Source: JBBROS01 sp965213845 (GTDB taxonomy: Bacteria; Pseudomonadota; Alphaproteobacteria; Acetobacterales; Acetobacteraceae). From it: a stretch of 64,000 bases of DNA. The stretch lies in contig CBDCAI010000005.1 of assembly GCA_965213845.1 (NCBI GenBank), positions 744,001-808,000 on the forward strand. Reading direction: 5' to 3'. The position numbers and the translations under genes were made by a program. This document shows, one piece after another, positions 34,384 to 42,711 of the stretch (position 1 is the first letter of the stretch; every line of letters starts with the position of its first letter). The notes under the pieces were generated by a model, which worked only from the letters and a program-made list of their open reading frames with translations, had not been told where the DNA came from and searched no databases.

Positions 34384-35081
34384 CAATAGTCCCCGGCGTT
34401 GTCGACATGGAAGTGATACAGCCGCCGCGCCGAGCCGTAGCGCCGGAACGCTGCCGTCGGCACATCTGTGAAGCCTGCCGCGTCCAGCCGGCCCCGCAGC
34501 GCCGCCCGGTGCTCGTCCCGCATCGGCTTCTCGACGCAGTCCGCCCCCAGGCTCGCCACCCGCCCCCGCACGAACAGCTGCGCCTCGTAGATGCTGTCGC
34601 CCAGGCTCTCGCCCGCATCGCCCAGCACCGTCAGCGTGCCCGCCTGCGCCATGAAGGCGCTCATGTGCCCCACATTCCCGCCCACCACGATGTCGACCCC
34701 CTTCATGCTGATCCCGCACCGCGCCGCCGCGTTGCCGTCGATCACCAGCAACCCCCCATGCGCCGTGGCGCCCGCCGCCGCACTCGCATCCCCCTGCACG
34801 TGCACCCGGCCGGACATCATGTTCTCCGCCACCCCGTTCCCGGCATTCCCCGCGATCACCACCGTGGCGCCCTTGTTCATCCCCGCGCAGAAATACCCGG
34901 CATGCCCCGCGATCTCCACCCGAACCGGCGCGTCGATCCCGACCGCCAAGGCGTGCTGCCCCCGCGGGTTGAGCACCCGCCACAGCGTCCGGTTGGTGTC
35001 GGCCCCCAGCCCGTGCAGCGCCCCGTTCAGGTCCCGGATCGTCGCCGAACCCAGGTCGACCACTTCCGCATCCGCCGTCAC
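34383..35081 (-). CDS. glxC: glutamate synthase beta-helix domain protein (GlxC/MgsB)
   Basis: A 232-residue protein made of the Gly-rich beta-helix of the glutamate synthase C-terminal (GXGXG) domain: VEIAGHAGYFCAGMNKGATV, VIAGNAGNGVAENMMSG, VDIVVGGNVGHMSAFMAQAG, TVLGDAGESLGDSIYEAQLF. This part is structural in glutamate synthase. The GTG start at 35081 overlaps the glxB stop (GTGA). Confidence 0.85.
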   Translation of the reverse strand: MTADAEVVDLGSATIRDLNGALHGLGADTNRTLWRVLNPRGQHALAVGIDAPVRVEIAGHAGYFCAGMNKGATVVIAGNAGNGVAENMMSGRVHVQGDASAAAGATAHGGLLVIDGNAAARCGISMKGVDIVVGGNVGHMSAFMAQAGTLTVLGDAGESLGDSIYEAQLFVRGRVASLGADCVEKPMRDEHRAALRGRLDAAGFTDVPTAAFRRYGSARRLYHFHVDNAGDY

Positions 35082-35971
35082 GCCGCGCGCTCCCACGCAT
35101 AGACCCGCGCCGGTTCCGGTTCCCACACCCGCGCGCCGGCGATCCCCGGCAGGTCCACGAGCGCGCGGTACTCGCTGCCGAACGCCACCCAGTCGTCCGT
35201 CTCCGCCATGACGGCCGGCTTGCAGCACACGGGGTCCCGCAGCACCGCGAACCCGGTGCGCGTGCCCACCACGAAGGTGTAGAACCCATCGAGGTCCCGC
35301 AGCCCCGCATGCAGCGCGCCCTCCAGCGTGTCGCCCTCGCGCATCCGCCACGACAGGTAGGCGGCCGCCACCTCCGTGTCGTTCTCCGTCTCGAACCCGT
35401 ATCCCTCGCGGACCAGGCGGCGCCGCAGCGCGTTGTGGTTCGACAGGCTGCCGTTATGCACCAGGCACTGGTCGGACCCGGTGGTGTACGGATGTGCCCC
35501 GTCCGTCGTCACCGCGCTCTCGGTCGCCATCCGCGTGTGCCCGATGCCGTGCGTGCCCGACATCCCCGCCAGCCCGAAACGGCGCGCCACCGCATCGGGC
35601 AGCCCCACCTCCTTATACAGCTCCATCCGCCGGCCCTCGCCGACCACCGTCACCCCGGCCGCATCCAGGGCCGCCCGCACCGGCGCCACCCGGGCGGCCG
35701 GCACGCGCAGCACCGCATGCGTGTCCCGCAGCTCCACACCCACGCCCAGCTGCCCGGCCAACGCCTCGAGCCCCGTGCCCCGCACCGTCAGCTTCACGAC
35801 CGCCGCCTCGTCGCCGCCGCGCGGATGGCCAGGCGCCTCGGCGCCATAGACCGCGAACCCCGCGCTGTCCGGCCCCCGGTCCCGCATCGTGCCCAGCATC
35901 GTCGCCAGATGCTCACCCAGCGCATCCTCCATCCCCGGCCGCTTCAGGAACAATCCGACGATCCCGCACAT
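35078..35971 (-). CDS. glxB: class II glutamine amidotransferase (GlxB/MgsA)
   Basis: A 297-residue N-terminal-nucleophile amidotransferase. The start at 35971 puts Cys directly after Met (MCGIVGLF), as catalysis requires; an ATG six bases earlier would bury it. Further family motifs are TMRDRGPDSAGFAVYG, GIGHTRMATES, HPYTTGSDQCLVHNGSLSNH and ENDTEVAAAYL. It releases ammonia from glutamine (or processes gamma-glutamylmethylamide) for the GlxC-GlxD partner. First gene of the glxB-glxC-glxD-synthetase operon. Confidence 0.85.
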   Translation of the reverse strand: MCGIVGLFLKRPGMEDALGEHLATMLGTMRDRGPDSAGFAVYGAEAPGHPRGGDEAAVVKLTVRGTGLEALAGQLGVGVELRDTHAVLRVPAARVAPVRAALDAAGVTVVGEGRRMELYKEVGLPDAVARRFGLAGMSGTHGIGHTRMATESAVTTDGAHPYTTGSDQCLVHNGSLSNHNALRRRLVREGYGFETENDTEVAAAYLSWRMREGDTLEGALHAGLRDLDGFYTFVVGTRTGFAVLRDPVCCKPAVMAETDDWVAFGSEYRALVDLPGIAGARVWEPEPARVYAWERAA

Positions 35972-36023
35972 GCGCACGCTCCGTGTTGCGGGCGAACCCT
36001 GGCCACTCCCGCCGGGCGCGTCA

Positions 36024-36038
36024 AGAAAACTACTTTCT
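36024..36038. promoter_or_regulatory. possible operator between glxB and the XRE-cupin gene
   Basis: AGAAA-ACTAC-TTTCT, a 5-bp inverted repeat, sits in the AT-rich part of the 94-base divergent intergenic region, 28 bases before the regulator start. It is a plausible binding site for the HTH regulator; no experimental basis. Confidence 0.35.
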
Positions 36039-36065
36039 CATGACGAAACCCGGTAGCGTTCCCGG

Positions 36066-36686
36066 ATGCAGAAGCTTCTCGCGACCGGATCCAACGCCCC
36101 CGACGTGGGCGACGGGCCCGACACCATCGAGCAGCGCCTCGGCCGCGAGGTCCGCCGCCTGCGCCGCCGCCTGGGCCTGACGGGCGCCGCCCTCGCCACC
36201 GCCGCCCGCATCAGCCACGGCACTCTTTCCAAGATCGAGACCGGGCAGCTCAGCCCCTCGCTCGCCACCATCGAGGCCTTGGCGAGCGTGCTGGCCGTCC
36301 CGGTCGCGGCGCTGTTCGCCGACCCGGCGCGGCCCCCCGGCGCATCCTTCGTCGCCGCAGGCCAGGGCGCCGCGATCGAACGGCGCGGGACGAAGGCCGG
36401 GCACCGGTATCAGCTGCTGGGCCAGACGCTCGAGGGTGCGGTCGCGCTCGAGCCCTACCTCATCACCCTGACGGAGGAGGCCGTCCCCTACACCGGGTTC
36501 CAGCATGCCGGGCAGGAGCTCATCCATCTGCTGACCGGCCGGCTCACCTATCGGCACGACCACCGCCTCTATCCCATGCGCCCGGGCGACACGCTGCTGT
36601 TCGACGCCACCGCCCCGCACGGCCCGGCCGAGCTCACCCAGCTGCCGACCACCTACCTGTCGATCATCACCTACCCGCGCCACTGA
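36066..36686 (+). CDS. XRE-family regulator with cupin domain
   Basis: A 206-residue regulator. An N-terminal helix-turn-helix (RLRRRLGLTGAALATAARIS, HGTLSKIETGQLSPSLATIE) is followed by a C-terminal cupin barrel (HAGQELIHLLTGRLTYRHD, MRPGDTLLFDATAPHGP) likely to sense a small ligand. Such XRE-cupin regulators often control divergent amino acid or amine genes, here the glx operon. That target is inferred from position. Confidence 0.85.
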   Translation: MQKLLATGSNAPDVGDGPDTIEQRLGREVRRLRRRLGLTGAALATAARISHGTLSKIETGQLSPSLATIEALASVLAVPVAALFADPARPPGASFVAAGQGAAIERRGTKAGHRYQLLGQTLEGAVALEPYLITLTEEAVPYTGFQHAGQELIHLLTGRLTYRHDHRLYPMRPGDTLLFDATAPHGPAELTQLPTTYLSIITYPRH

Positions 36687-36766
36687 ACCGGGCACCGGCC
36701 CCGGGCCGCTTCAAGTCCCGCCCGCCCCGCGTTAGGCTTCCCCATCCCCGGTTCCAGGACAACGCC

Positions 36767-37225
36767 ATGCCAGCTCTGCCCCTTGCCAGCCCCGCCCTCC
36801 GCGCCGTCTTCATGGAGTGGCTGACCCGCTTCTCCGACTTCGTCCGCACCGTCGACTACGGCGCCGCCCGCCCGCTGTTTCACCCCGAGGTCCTGGCCTT
36901 CGGCACCCATCGCGACGTCATTCCCGATCTCGAGGCCTGGATCGCCACGCAGTGGGACAACGTGTGGCCCCGCACCACCGACTTCACCTTCGACCTCGAG
37001 GGCACCCACGTCCTGGCCGCCACGGACGAGAGCATGGCCGTGGTCGTCACGCCCTGGACCAGCACCGGCTACCACCCGGACGGCACCCGGTTCGACCGCC
37101 CCGGCCGCGCCACCCTGGTGTTCTCCCGCCTCGACGGCGCGTGGATCTGCACCCACTCCCACATGTCGTTGAACCGCGGCGTGCCCCAGACCAGCCACGC
37201 CGACCGCCCCGTGAAGTCGCGGTAG
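36767..37225 (+). CDS. SnoaL/NTF2-like protein
   Basis: A 152-residue cone-fold protein: FSDFVRTVDYGAARPLFHPE helix and acidic residue, HRDVIPDLEAWIATQWDNVW, then strands ending GRATLVFSRLDGAWICTHSH. It belongs to the SnoaL-3/DUF4440-like group, whose members are small enzymes or ligand-binding proteins. No partner is evident; the following dehalogenase is 77 bases away on the same strand. Confidence 0.75.
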   Translation: MPALPLASPALRAVFMEWLTRFSDFVRTVDYGAARPLFHPEVLAFGTHRDVIPDLEAWIATQWDNVWPRTTDFTFDLEGTHVLAATDESMAVVVTPWTSTGYHPDGTRFDRPGRATLVFSRLDGAWICTHSHMSLNRGVPQTSHADRPVKSR

Positions 37226-37302
37226 CCCTCCGTCTCCGCGCCCTGTCGTGCCTTAATCCTGACGCACCCGCCGCCGATGCTGCACCTGCGAACACAGGAA
37301 CC

Positions 37303-38223
37303 ATGCCCATGGCCGGCTTCTTCGACGGGTTCAACCTGACCACCCATGCCGTCCAGGACGGCACGCTGCGCCTGCGCACGGGCGGCAGCGGCCCGCCGCT
37401 TCTGCTGCTGCACGGCAACCCGCAGACCCACGCCATGTGGCACGCCGTCGCCCCCGTGCTCGCCCGCACCCACACCGTGATCTGCCCGGACCTGCGCGGC
37501 TACGGCGGCAGCTTCAAGCCGGCTCCCAGTGCGGACCACGCGCCCTATTCCAAGCGCGCCATGGCCCGCGACATGGCCGAGCTCATGACCGAACTCGGCC
37601 ACGACCGCTTCGCCGTGCTGGCCCATGACCGCGGCGCCCGCGTCGCCCACCGCCTCGCGCTCGACAACCCCGCCCGCGTCACCCGCCTCGCCATCCTCGA
37701 CATCGTGCCCACGATCGAGCACTTCGAGCGGACCGACATGTCGTTCGCCCTCGGCTACTACCACTGGTTCTGGTTCGCCCAGCCCCACCCCTTCCCCGAG
37801 GAGCTGATCAATGCCGCCCCGGCCACCTGGTTCAACGCCCACACCTCCCGCGAGCCCAAGCCCCCCGGCTTCTTCCACCCCGAAGCCCTGAAGGACTACC
37901 TGGCCGCCGCGCACGACCCCGAGATGATCGCCGGCATGTGCGAGGACTACCGCGCCGCCGCCACCATCGACCTCGACCACGACCGCATCAGCCGCGCCCA
38001 GGGCCTGCGCGTCCAATGCCCCATGACCGTGCTGTGGGGCGCCAAGGGCAAGATCGGCGGCTGGTACGACCCGGTGAAGCTCTGGCAGGAGTACTGCAGC
38101 GCCCCCGTGCACGGCAGCCCGGTCGACAGCGGCCACTACCTGGCCGAGGAAGCCCCGGATGCGGTGCTCGCCGCCGTCCGCCCGTTCCTCGCCGAACCCC
38201 ACCCCGTTGCCGGCGCCGCCTGA
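37303..38223 (+). CDS. haloacetate dehalogenase, fluoroacetate dehalogenase-like
   Basis: A 306-residue alpha/beta hydrolase matching fluoroacetate dehalogenase. Visible are the oxyanion loop LLLLHGNPQT, nucleophile Asp109 in LAHDRGARVAHRLAL, carboxylate-binding Arg110 and Arg113, Asp133 in AILDIVPT, halide-binding His154-Trp155 in YYHWFWF, Tyr216 in EDYRAAATID and catalytic His278 in SGHYLAEEAP. In the characterised Rhodopseudomonas enzyme the equivalents are 110, 111, 114, 134, 155, 156, 219 and 280. It should hydrolyse haloacetate to glycolate and halide. Other epoxide or haloalkane hydrolases lack this combination. ATG 37309 is an alternative start. Confidence 0.85.
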   Translation: MPMAGFFDGFNLTTHAVQDGTLRLRTGGSGPPLLLLHGNPQTHAMWHAVAPVLARTHTVICPDLRGYGGSFKPAPSADHAPYSKRAMARDMAELMTELGHDRFAVLAHDRGARVAHRLALDNPARVTRLAILDIVPTIEHFERTDMSFALGYYHWFWFAQPHPFPEELINAAPATWFNAHTSREPKPPGFFHPEALKDYLAAAHDPEMIAGMCEDYRAAATIDLDHDRISRAQGLRVQCPMTVLWGAKGKIGGWYDPVKLWQEYCSAPVHGSPVDSGHYLAEEAPDAVLAAVRPFLAEPHPVAGAA

Positions 38224-38307
38224 CCCGGCAAGCCACCCCTCCGGCACGCGGTTGAGTCGCCGCCCGCATCGCCCTATGCAGGCGGCGTCGTCGGAGGTGT
38301 CGAGAAG

Positions 38308-39540
38308 GTGGCCGAGTTGCAACCCGTGCGCGGGACCAGGGACCTCATCGGCGAGGAGCAGCGCCGCCACTCCCGCGTCGTCGAGACCGCCCGCCACATC
38401 GCCGGCCTCTACGGCTTCGACGAGTGGTCCACCCCCTTGCTGGAGGAAACGCGCGTCTTCGCCCGCACCCTGGGCGACACGTCGGACGTCGTCACGAAGG
38501 AGATGTACACCTTCCAGGACCGTGGCGGCGACAGCGTCACGCTACGGCCCGAAGGCACGGCCGGCGTCTGCCGCGCGCTGATCAACAACGGCCTGACGCA
38601 GAGCCTGCCGCAGAAGGTGTTCTACGCCGGGCCGATGTTCCGCTACGAACGGCCGCAGAAGGGCCGCTACCGCCAGTTCCACCAGATCGGCGTCGAGCTG
38701 ATCGGCGCCGCCGAGCCCGCCGCCGACGCCGAGGTCATCGCCATGGGCTGGGCCATCCTGCAGGCACTGGGCGTGTCGGACCGCGTGGCGCTCGAGGTCA
38801 ACACGCTGGGCGACGCAGCCAGCCGCGACGCCTACCGCCAGGCGCTGGTGACCTACTTCGCCGGCCACCGCGACGCCCTCTCGCCCGAGAGCCGCGACCG
38901 GCTGGAGCGCAACCCGCTCCGCATCCTGGACAGCAAGGACCCGGGCGACCGCGCCCTGGTCGCCGGCGCCCCCACCATCGCCGCCTCCTTGACCCCCGAG
39001 GCCACCGCCTTCTGGGACGGGCTGCGCCGCGGCCTCGACGCCTTCGCGCTGCCGTGGCGCGAGAACCCCCGCATCGTCCGCGGCCTCGACTACTACAGCC
39101 ACACCGCCTTCGAGTTCACGACGGAGGCCTTGGGCGCCCAAGGGACCGTGCTGGGCGGCGGGCGCTACGACGGCCTGGTGCAGATGATGGGTGGCCCCCC
39201 CACCCCCGGCATCGGCTGGGGCGCCGGGATCGACCGCCTCGCCATGCTCGTCGAACCCCCGCCACCCCCCGCCGCCGTCGCCGTCATCCCCGCCAGCCCG
39301 GCCGAGGAGCCCGCCGCGATCGAGGTCCTCCAGGCACTCCGCGCCGCCGGCGTCCGCGCCGAGATGGCCTACCGCGGCAACCTCAAGCGCCGCATGGAAC
39401 GCGCCAACCGCATCGGCGCCCGCACCGCCGTCATCATCGGCCCCGCCGAACGCGAACGCGGCACCGCCCAGGTCAAGGACCTCGCCACCGGAACCCAGCA
39501 GGAAGTGGCACTCCCCGCCCTGGCGGCCCATCTCGGATGA
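38308..39540 (+). CDS. hisS: histidyl-tRNA synthetase
   Basis: A 410-residue class II synthetase: PVRGTRDLIGEEQRRH at the start, motif 2 in MFRYERPQKGRYRQFHQIG, histidine-specific RGLDYYSHTAFEF, motif 3 GIGWGAGIDRLAMLV and a C-terminal anticodon-binding domain. It charges tRNA-His. The start is GTG 38308 with a GGAGG site 11 bases before. The stop overlaps the start of the RhuM remnant (ATGA). Confidence 0.95.
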   Translation: MAELQPVRGTRDLIGEEQRRHSRVVETARHIAGLYGFDEWSTPLLEETRVFARTLGDTSDVVTKEMYTFQDRGGDSVTLRPEGTAGVCRALINNGLTQSLPQKVFYAGPMFRYERPQKGRYRQFHQIGVELIGAAEPAADAEVIAMGWAILQALGVSDRVALEVNTLGDAASRDAYRQALVTYFAGHRDALSPESRDRLERNPLRILDSKDPGDRALVAGAPTIAASLTPEATAFWDGLRRGLDAFALPWRENPRIVRGLDYYSHTAFEFTTEALGAQGTVLGGGRYDGLVQMMGGPPTPGIGWGAGIDRLAMLVEPPPPPAAVAVIPASPAEEPAAIEVLQALRAAGVRAEMAYRGNLKRRMERANRIGARTAVIIGPAERERGTAQVKDLATGTQQEVALPALAAHLG

Positions 39541-39980
39541 GCGAAGGTGAGGTCATCCTTTATACGACCGAGGATGGGCAGGATCAGATCAAGCTGCGGA
39601 CGATCGGCGGGACTGTTTGGCTGACCCAAGCCGAAATGGCTTATCTTTTCGATACGACACCGCAGAATGTGACTCAACACCTGCGGACGATCTCCACGCA
39701 GAACGAGTTGAAGGAGGATGCAACTTGTAAGAACCTCTTACAGGTTGCGGACGAAGGCGGCCGCCGTGTCGAGCGGGTGGTCCGCGGCTATCACCTCGAT
39801 GCGATCCTTGCCGGGCGGGTTCCACGCGAGACTAAGGAGGAACTTACAGCGGAACGGTTTGCAATTTTCGACGCAGCGCGGCGTCGGTCCGAGGCTCAGG
39901 CGGCCGAGTTGGACGCCGACATCGACATTGAAGGCCTGCGAATGCCAGCCAAGGGCTCGCCAAGGACGAACGAGCCATGA
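39537..39980 (+). pseudogene. internally deleted RhuM-family gene
   Basis: A 147-codon open frame with lower G+C than its flanks. Residues 1-90 match the RhuM N-terminus (GGTVWLTQAEMAYLFDTTPQ, NVTQHLRTISTQNELKEDAT, VERVVRGYHLDAILAG). Residues from about 103 match its far C-terminus (LTAERFAIFDAARRRSEAQA). The usual middle (roughly 150-200 residues, including the rest of the domain) is missing, so full-length RhuM (~330 residues) cannot be made. The remnant overlaps hisS before it and prfA after it by ATGA, so it is still translated in line. It may be a dead gene or a short HTH-like protein. Confidence 0.65.
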
Positions 39981-41035
39981 GCGCATCCCTCGACAACAAG
40001 CTCGACCGCATCGTGGGCCGGGCTGCCGAGCTGCGCAGCCTGCTCAGCGAAGGGGCAGGGGAGGGGTTTGCCCGGCTCAGCAAGGAGCTGTCCGACCTCG
40101 AGCCGATCGTCGCCCGCATCGGCGAGTTGCGGGAGGCGCAGCAGGCTGCCTCGGACGCGCAGGCGCTGCTGGCCGACCCCGAGATGAAGGACCTGGCCGA
40201 GGCCGAGCTGTACGAGCTGAAGGACCGGCTGCCCGACCTGCAGATGGAGATCCGCCTGGCGCTGCTGCCGCGGGACGAGGCGGACGCCCGTAGCGCCATC
40301 CTGGAGGTGCGGCCTGCCGCGGGGGGCGACGAGGCCGGGCTGTTCGCGGCCGAGCTGTTCCAGATGTATCAGAAGTATGCCGCGACGAAGGGTTGGCGCT
40401 CCGAGATCCTGGAGTACGACGCGACCGAGCTCGGCGGCATCAAGCAGGCCGTAGCCGAGATCACCGGGCGCAACGTCTTTGCCCGCTTCAAGTATGAGAG
40501 CGGCGTCCATCGCGTGCAGCGTGTCCCGGCCACCGAGAGCCAGGGCCGCATCCACACCTCCACGGTGACGGTCGCGGTCCTGCCCGAGGCGGAGGAGGTC
40601 GATGTCGAGATCAACGAGACCGACCTGCGCATCGACGTCTATCGCGCGTCCGGCGCCGGCGGCCAGCACGTCAACAAGACGGAAAGCGCGGTGCGCATCA
40701 CCCATCTGCCCACGGGCGTCGTGGTCGCGATGCAGGAGGAGCGCAGCCAGCACAAGAACCGCGCCAAGGCCATGAAGATCCTGCGGTCCAGGCTGTACGA
40801 CGCCCAGCGCAGCAGCGTCGACGCCACCCGCGCCGCCGACCGCAAGAGCCAGGTCGGCACCGGCGACCGCAGCGAGCGCATCCGCACCTACAACTTTCCG
40901 CAGGGCCGGGTCAGCGACCACCGCATCGGGCTGACCCTGCACAGCATCGAGCGCGTCATGGCCGGCGACCTCGACGAGATCGTCGACCGCCTGACCGCGG
41001 AAGATCAGGCGGCCCGCCTCGCCGCCCAGGAGTGA
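39977..41035 (+). CDS. prfA: peptide chain release factor 1
   Basis: A 352-residue class I release factor with the catalytic GGQ at residues 228-230 (RASGAGGQHVNKTESAVR), domain 2 sequence GVHRVQRVPATESQGRIHTS, and the C-terminal TYNFPQGRVSDHRIG. The first bases overlap the RhuM remnant stop and the end overlaps prmC, which methylates the GGQ glutamine of this protein. Confidence 0.95.
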   Translation: MSASLDNKLDRIVGRAAELRSLLSEGAGEGFARLSKELSDLEPIVARIGELREAQQAASDAQALLADPEMKDLAEAELYELKDRLPDLQMEIRLALLPRDEADARSAILEVRPAAGGDEAGLFAAELFQMYQKYAATKGWRSEILEYDATELGGIKQAVAEITGRNVFARFKYESGVHRVQRVPATESQGRIHTSTVTVAVLPEAEEVDVEINETDLRIDVYRASGAGGQHVNKTESAVRITHLPTGVVVAMQEERSQHKNRAKAMKILRSRLYDAQRSSVDATRAADRKSQVGTGDRSERIRTYNFPQGRVSDHRIGLTLHSIERVMAGDLDEIVDRLTAEDQAARLAAQE

Positions 41036-41115
41036 GTGGGGGAGTGAGTGGGGGAGTGAGTGGGGGAGTGAGTGGGGGAGTGAGTGGGGGAGTGAGCGGG
41101 GGAGTGAGTGGGGGA
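41032..41115 (+). repeat. 12-bp tandem repeat at the start of prmC
   Basis: Seven units of GTGAGTGGGGGA (one with C for T at position 6), plus the start of an eighth, run from the prfA stop into prmC and encode (VSGG)n. Each unit carries a GTG and a GGGGGA stretch resembling a ribosome site. Changes in unit number keep the frame. Confidence 0.9.
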
Positions 41116-42003
41116 GTGAGCGCTTGCCTGGCCCTCTCGCCGGGCGCCACCATCGCCCAGGCCTTGCGGCACGGTGCCGCCGTCCTCCAGGCCGCCCTGG
41201 TCGACAGCCCGGCCCTCGATGCCCGCCTTCTGCTCGCCCACGCCATGGGCCTCGATCAGGCCACCCTGCTGCGGTCCCGCCAGGACCCGGCCCACCTCGA
41301 CCGCTTCCTCCCCCTGCTCGCCCGCCGCGCCGTGCACGAGCCCGTCGCGCTCATCCGCGGCCACCAGGAGTTCTGGAGCCTCGACTTCGCTGTCTCGCCC
41401 GCCACCCTCATCCCCCGCCCCGACAGCGAGACCCTGATCGAGGCCGCCATGGCTGCCCGGCCCGACCCCCGCCGCGTCCGCCGCATCCTCGATCTCGGCA
41501 CCGGCACCGGCTGCCTGCTCTGCGCCGCGCTCACCGTGTTCCCGGACGCCTGGGGCCTCGGCATCGACCGGGTGCCCGAGGCCGCCGCCCTCGCCGCCGC
41601 CAACGCCCGCGCCCTCGGCCTGCAGGGGCGCGCCGCCTTCATCGCAGGCGACTGGGCCACCGCCCTGCAGGCCCGCTTCGACCTCGTGCTGGCCAACCCT
41701 CCCTACATTCGCGCAGCCGACATCGCGACCCTGATGCCCGACGTCCGGCAGTTCGAGCCCCGCCGCGCCCTGGACGGCGGCCCCGACGGCCTCGATGCCT
41801 ACCGCGCCCTTCTTGCCGCCATGCCCGGCCTCCTCGCCCCGGACGGCCTCGGCATCCTCGAGCTCGGCATCGGCCAGGCGTCCTTCGTCGCGGCCCTGGC
41901 CGACGCCGCCGGCCTCGATGCGACATCCCGCCCCGACCTGGCCGGCATCCCCCGCGCCTTGCTGGTCGAGAAAACAGTTGGCACCGCCGCGGCTCCGGGC
42001 TAG
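41032..42003 (+). CDS. prmC: peptide chain release factor glutamine N5-methyltransferase
   Basis: A 323-residue SAM-dependent enzyme, of which the first ~30 residues are VSGG repeats. The normal protein begins about ACLALSPGATIAQALRHGAA and carries LIPRPDSETLIEAAM, the SAM motif ILDLGTGTGCLLCAAL and the catalytic NPPYIRAADI. It methylates the GGQ glutamine of release factors. Its GTG start at 41032 overlaps the prfA stop, but each of seven 12-bp repeats supplies another in-frame GTG, so the true start is uncertain. Confidence 0.9.
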   Translation: MSGGVSGGVSGGVSGGVSGGVSGGVSGGVSACLALSPGATIAQALRHGAAVLQAALVDSPALDARLLLAHAMGLDQATLLRSRQDPAHLDRFLPLLARRAVHEPVALIRGHQEFWSLDFAVSPATLIPRPDSETLIEAAMAARPDPRRVRRILDLGTGTGCLLCAALTVFPDAWGLGIDRVPEAAALAAANARALGLQGRAAFIAGDWATALQARFDLVLANPPYIRAADIATLMPDVRQFEPRRALDGGPDGLDAYRALLAAMPGLLAPDGLGILELGIGQASFVAALADAAGLDATSRPDLAGIPRALLVEKTVGTAAAPG

Positions 42004-42173
42004 CGTGCTGACGGCGTAGCGGGATCCGCGTGTCGGTCCGCCTTTGTCTGTCGTGGTGCTCGTTCACCCAGACATGCGCCACAACAGGGACTTTGGTTCA
42101 AAAGATCGATCGTGCGCGGGGCCGCAAGCCCGGGCGCAGACCATCGGTCCAGACGGAAAGTGCGCCAGCCAGA

Positions 42174-42710
42174 ATGAACATGAAACGCATGCGGGGACGC
42201 AACCATCGCGGGAACGGCGGCGCGAGCGGCGGCGGCGGCGGCGGCGGGCCCATCCGCCAGCAGGGCGGCAACGTGCCCATGAACCGCAACCACGTCTTCG
42301 ACAGCAGCGGCCCGGACCTGCGCATCCGCGGAACCTCGCAGCAGTTGTTCGAGAAGTATCTGCAGCTCGGGCGCGACGCCACGGGCTCCGGCGATCGCGT
42401 GATGGCGGAAAGCTACTTCCAGTATGCCGAGCACTACTTCCGCATCCTCAACGCCATGAACCAGGCCGCGCAGCAGAACGAGCGCCCTGCCAGTCCCCAG
42501 CAAGGCGGGCAGCAAGGCGGGCAGCAGGGCGGTCCGCAAGGGGGCCAGCAGGGTCAGGCCCCGGGCCAGGGCTCCAGCCAGCCGTACCGCCGGCAGGAGC
42601 ATCATTCCGAGCAGCAGCCGGACCAGGGCGGATACGACGACGACGAAGGGGCCGAGACGATCCAGCCGGACGCCCGGCCGATCCCCATCGCCGCCGGCTC
42701 GCCCGAGTAG
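42174..42710 (+). CDS. DUF4167 domain protein
   Basis: A 178-residue protein. The N-terminal half has a basic Gly-rich start (MKRMRGRNHRGNGGASGGGG) and the DUF4167 core (FDSSGPDLRIRGTSQQLFEK, then DRVMAESYFQYAEHYFRILN). The C-terminal half is low-complexity (QQGGQQGGQQGG, acidic end). DUF4167 is confined to alphaproteobacteria, normally next to prfA-prmC as here, and is thought to bind nucleic acid; its function is unknown. The 170-base gap upstream probably holds its promoter. Confidence 0.9.
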   Translation: MNMKRMRGRNHRGNGGASGGGGGGGPIRQQGGNVPMNRNHVFDSSGPDLRIRGTSQQLFEKYLQLGRDATGSGDRVMAESYFQYAEHYFRILNAMNQAAQQNERPASPQQGGQQGGQQGGPQGGQQGQAPGQGSSQPYRRQEHHSEQQPDQGGYDDDEGAETIQPDARPIPIAAGSPE

Positions 42711-42711
42711 G

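Noticed and set aside
41032..41115. Tandem repeats as a possible CRISPR array
   Set aside because: Units are 12 bp, directly adjacent and coding, with no spacers; they belong to the start of prmC.
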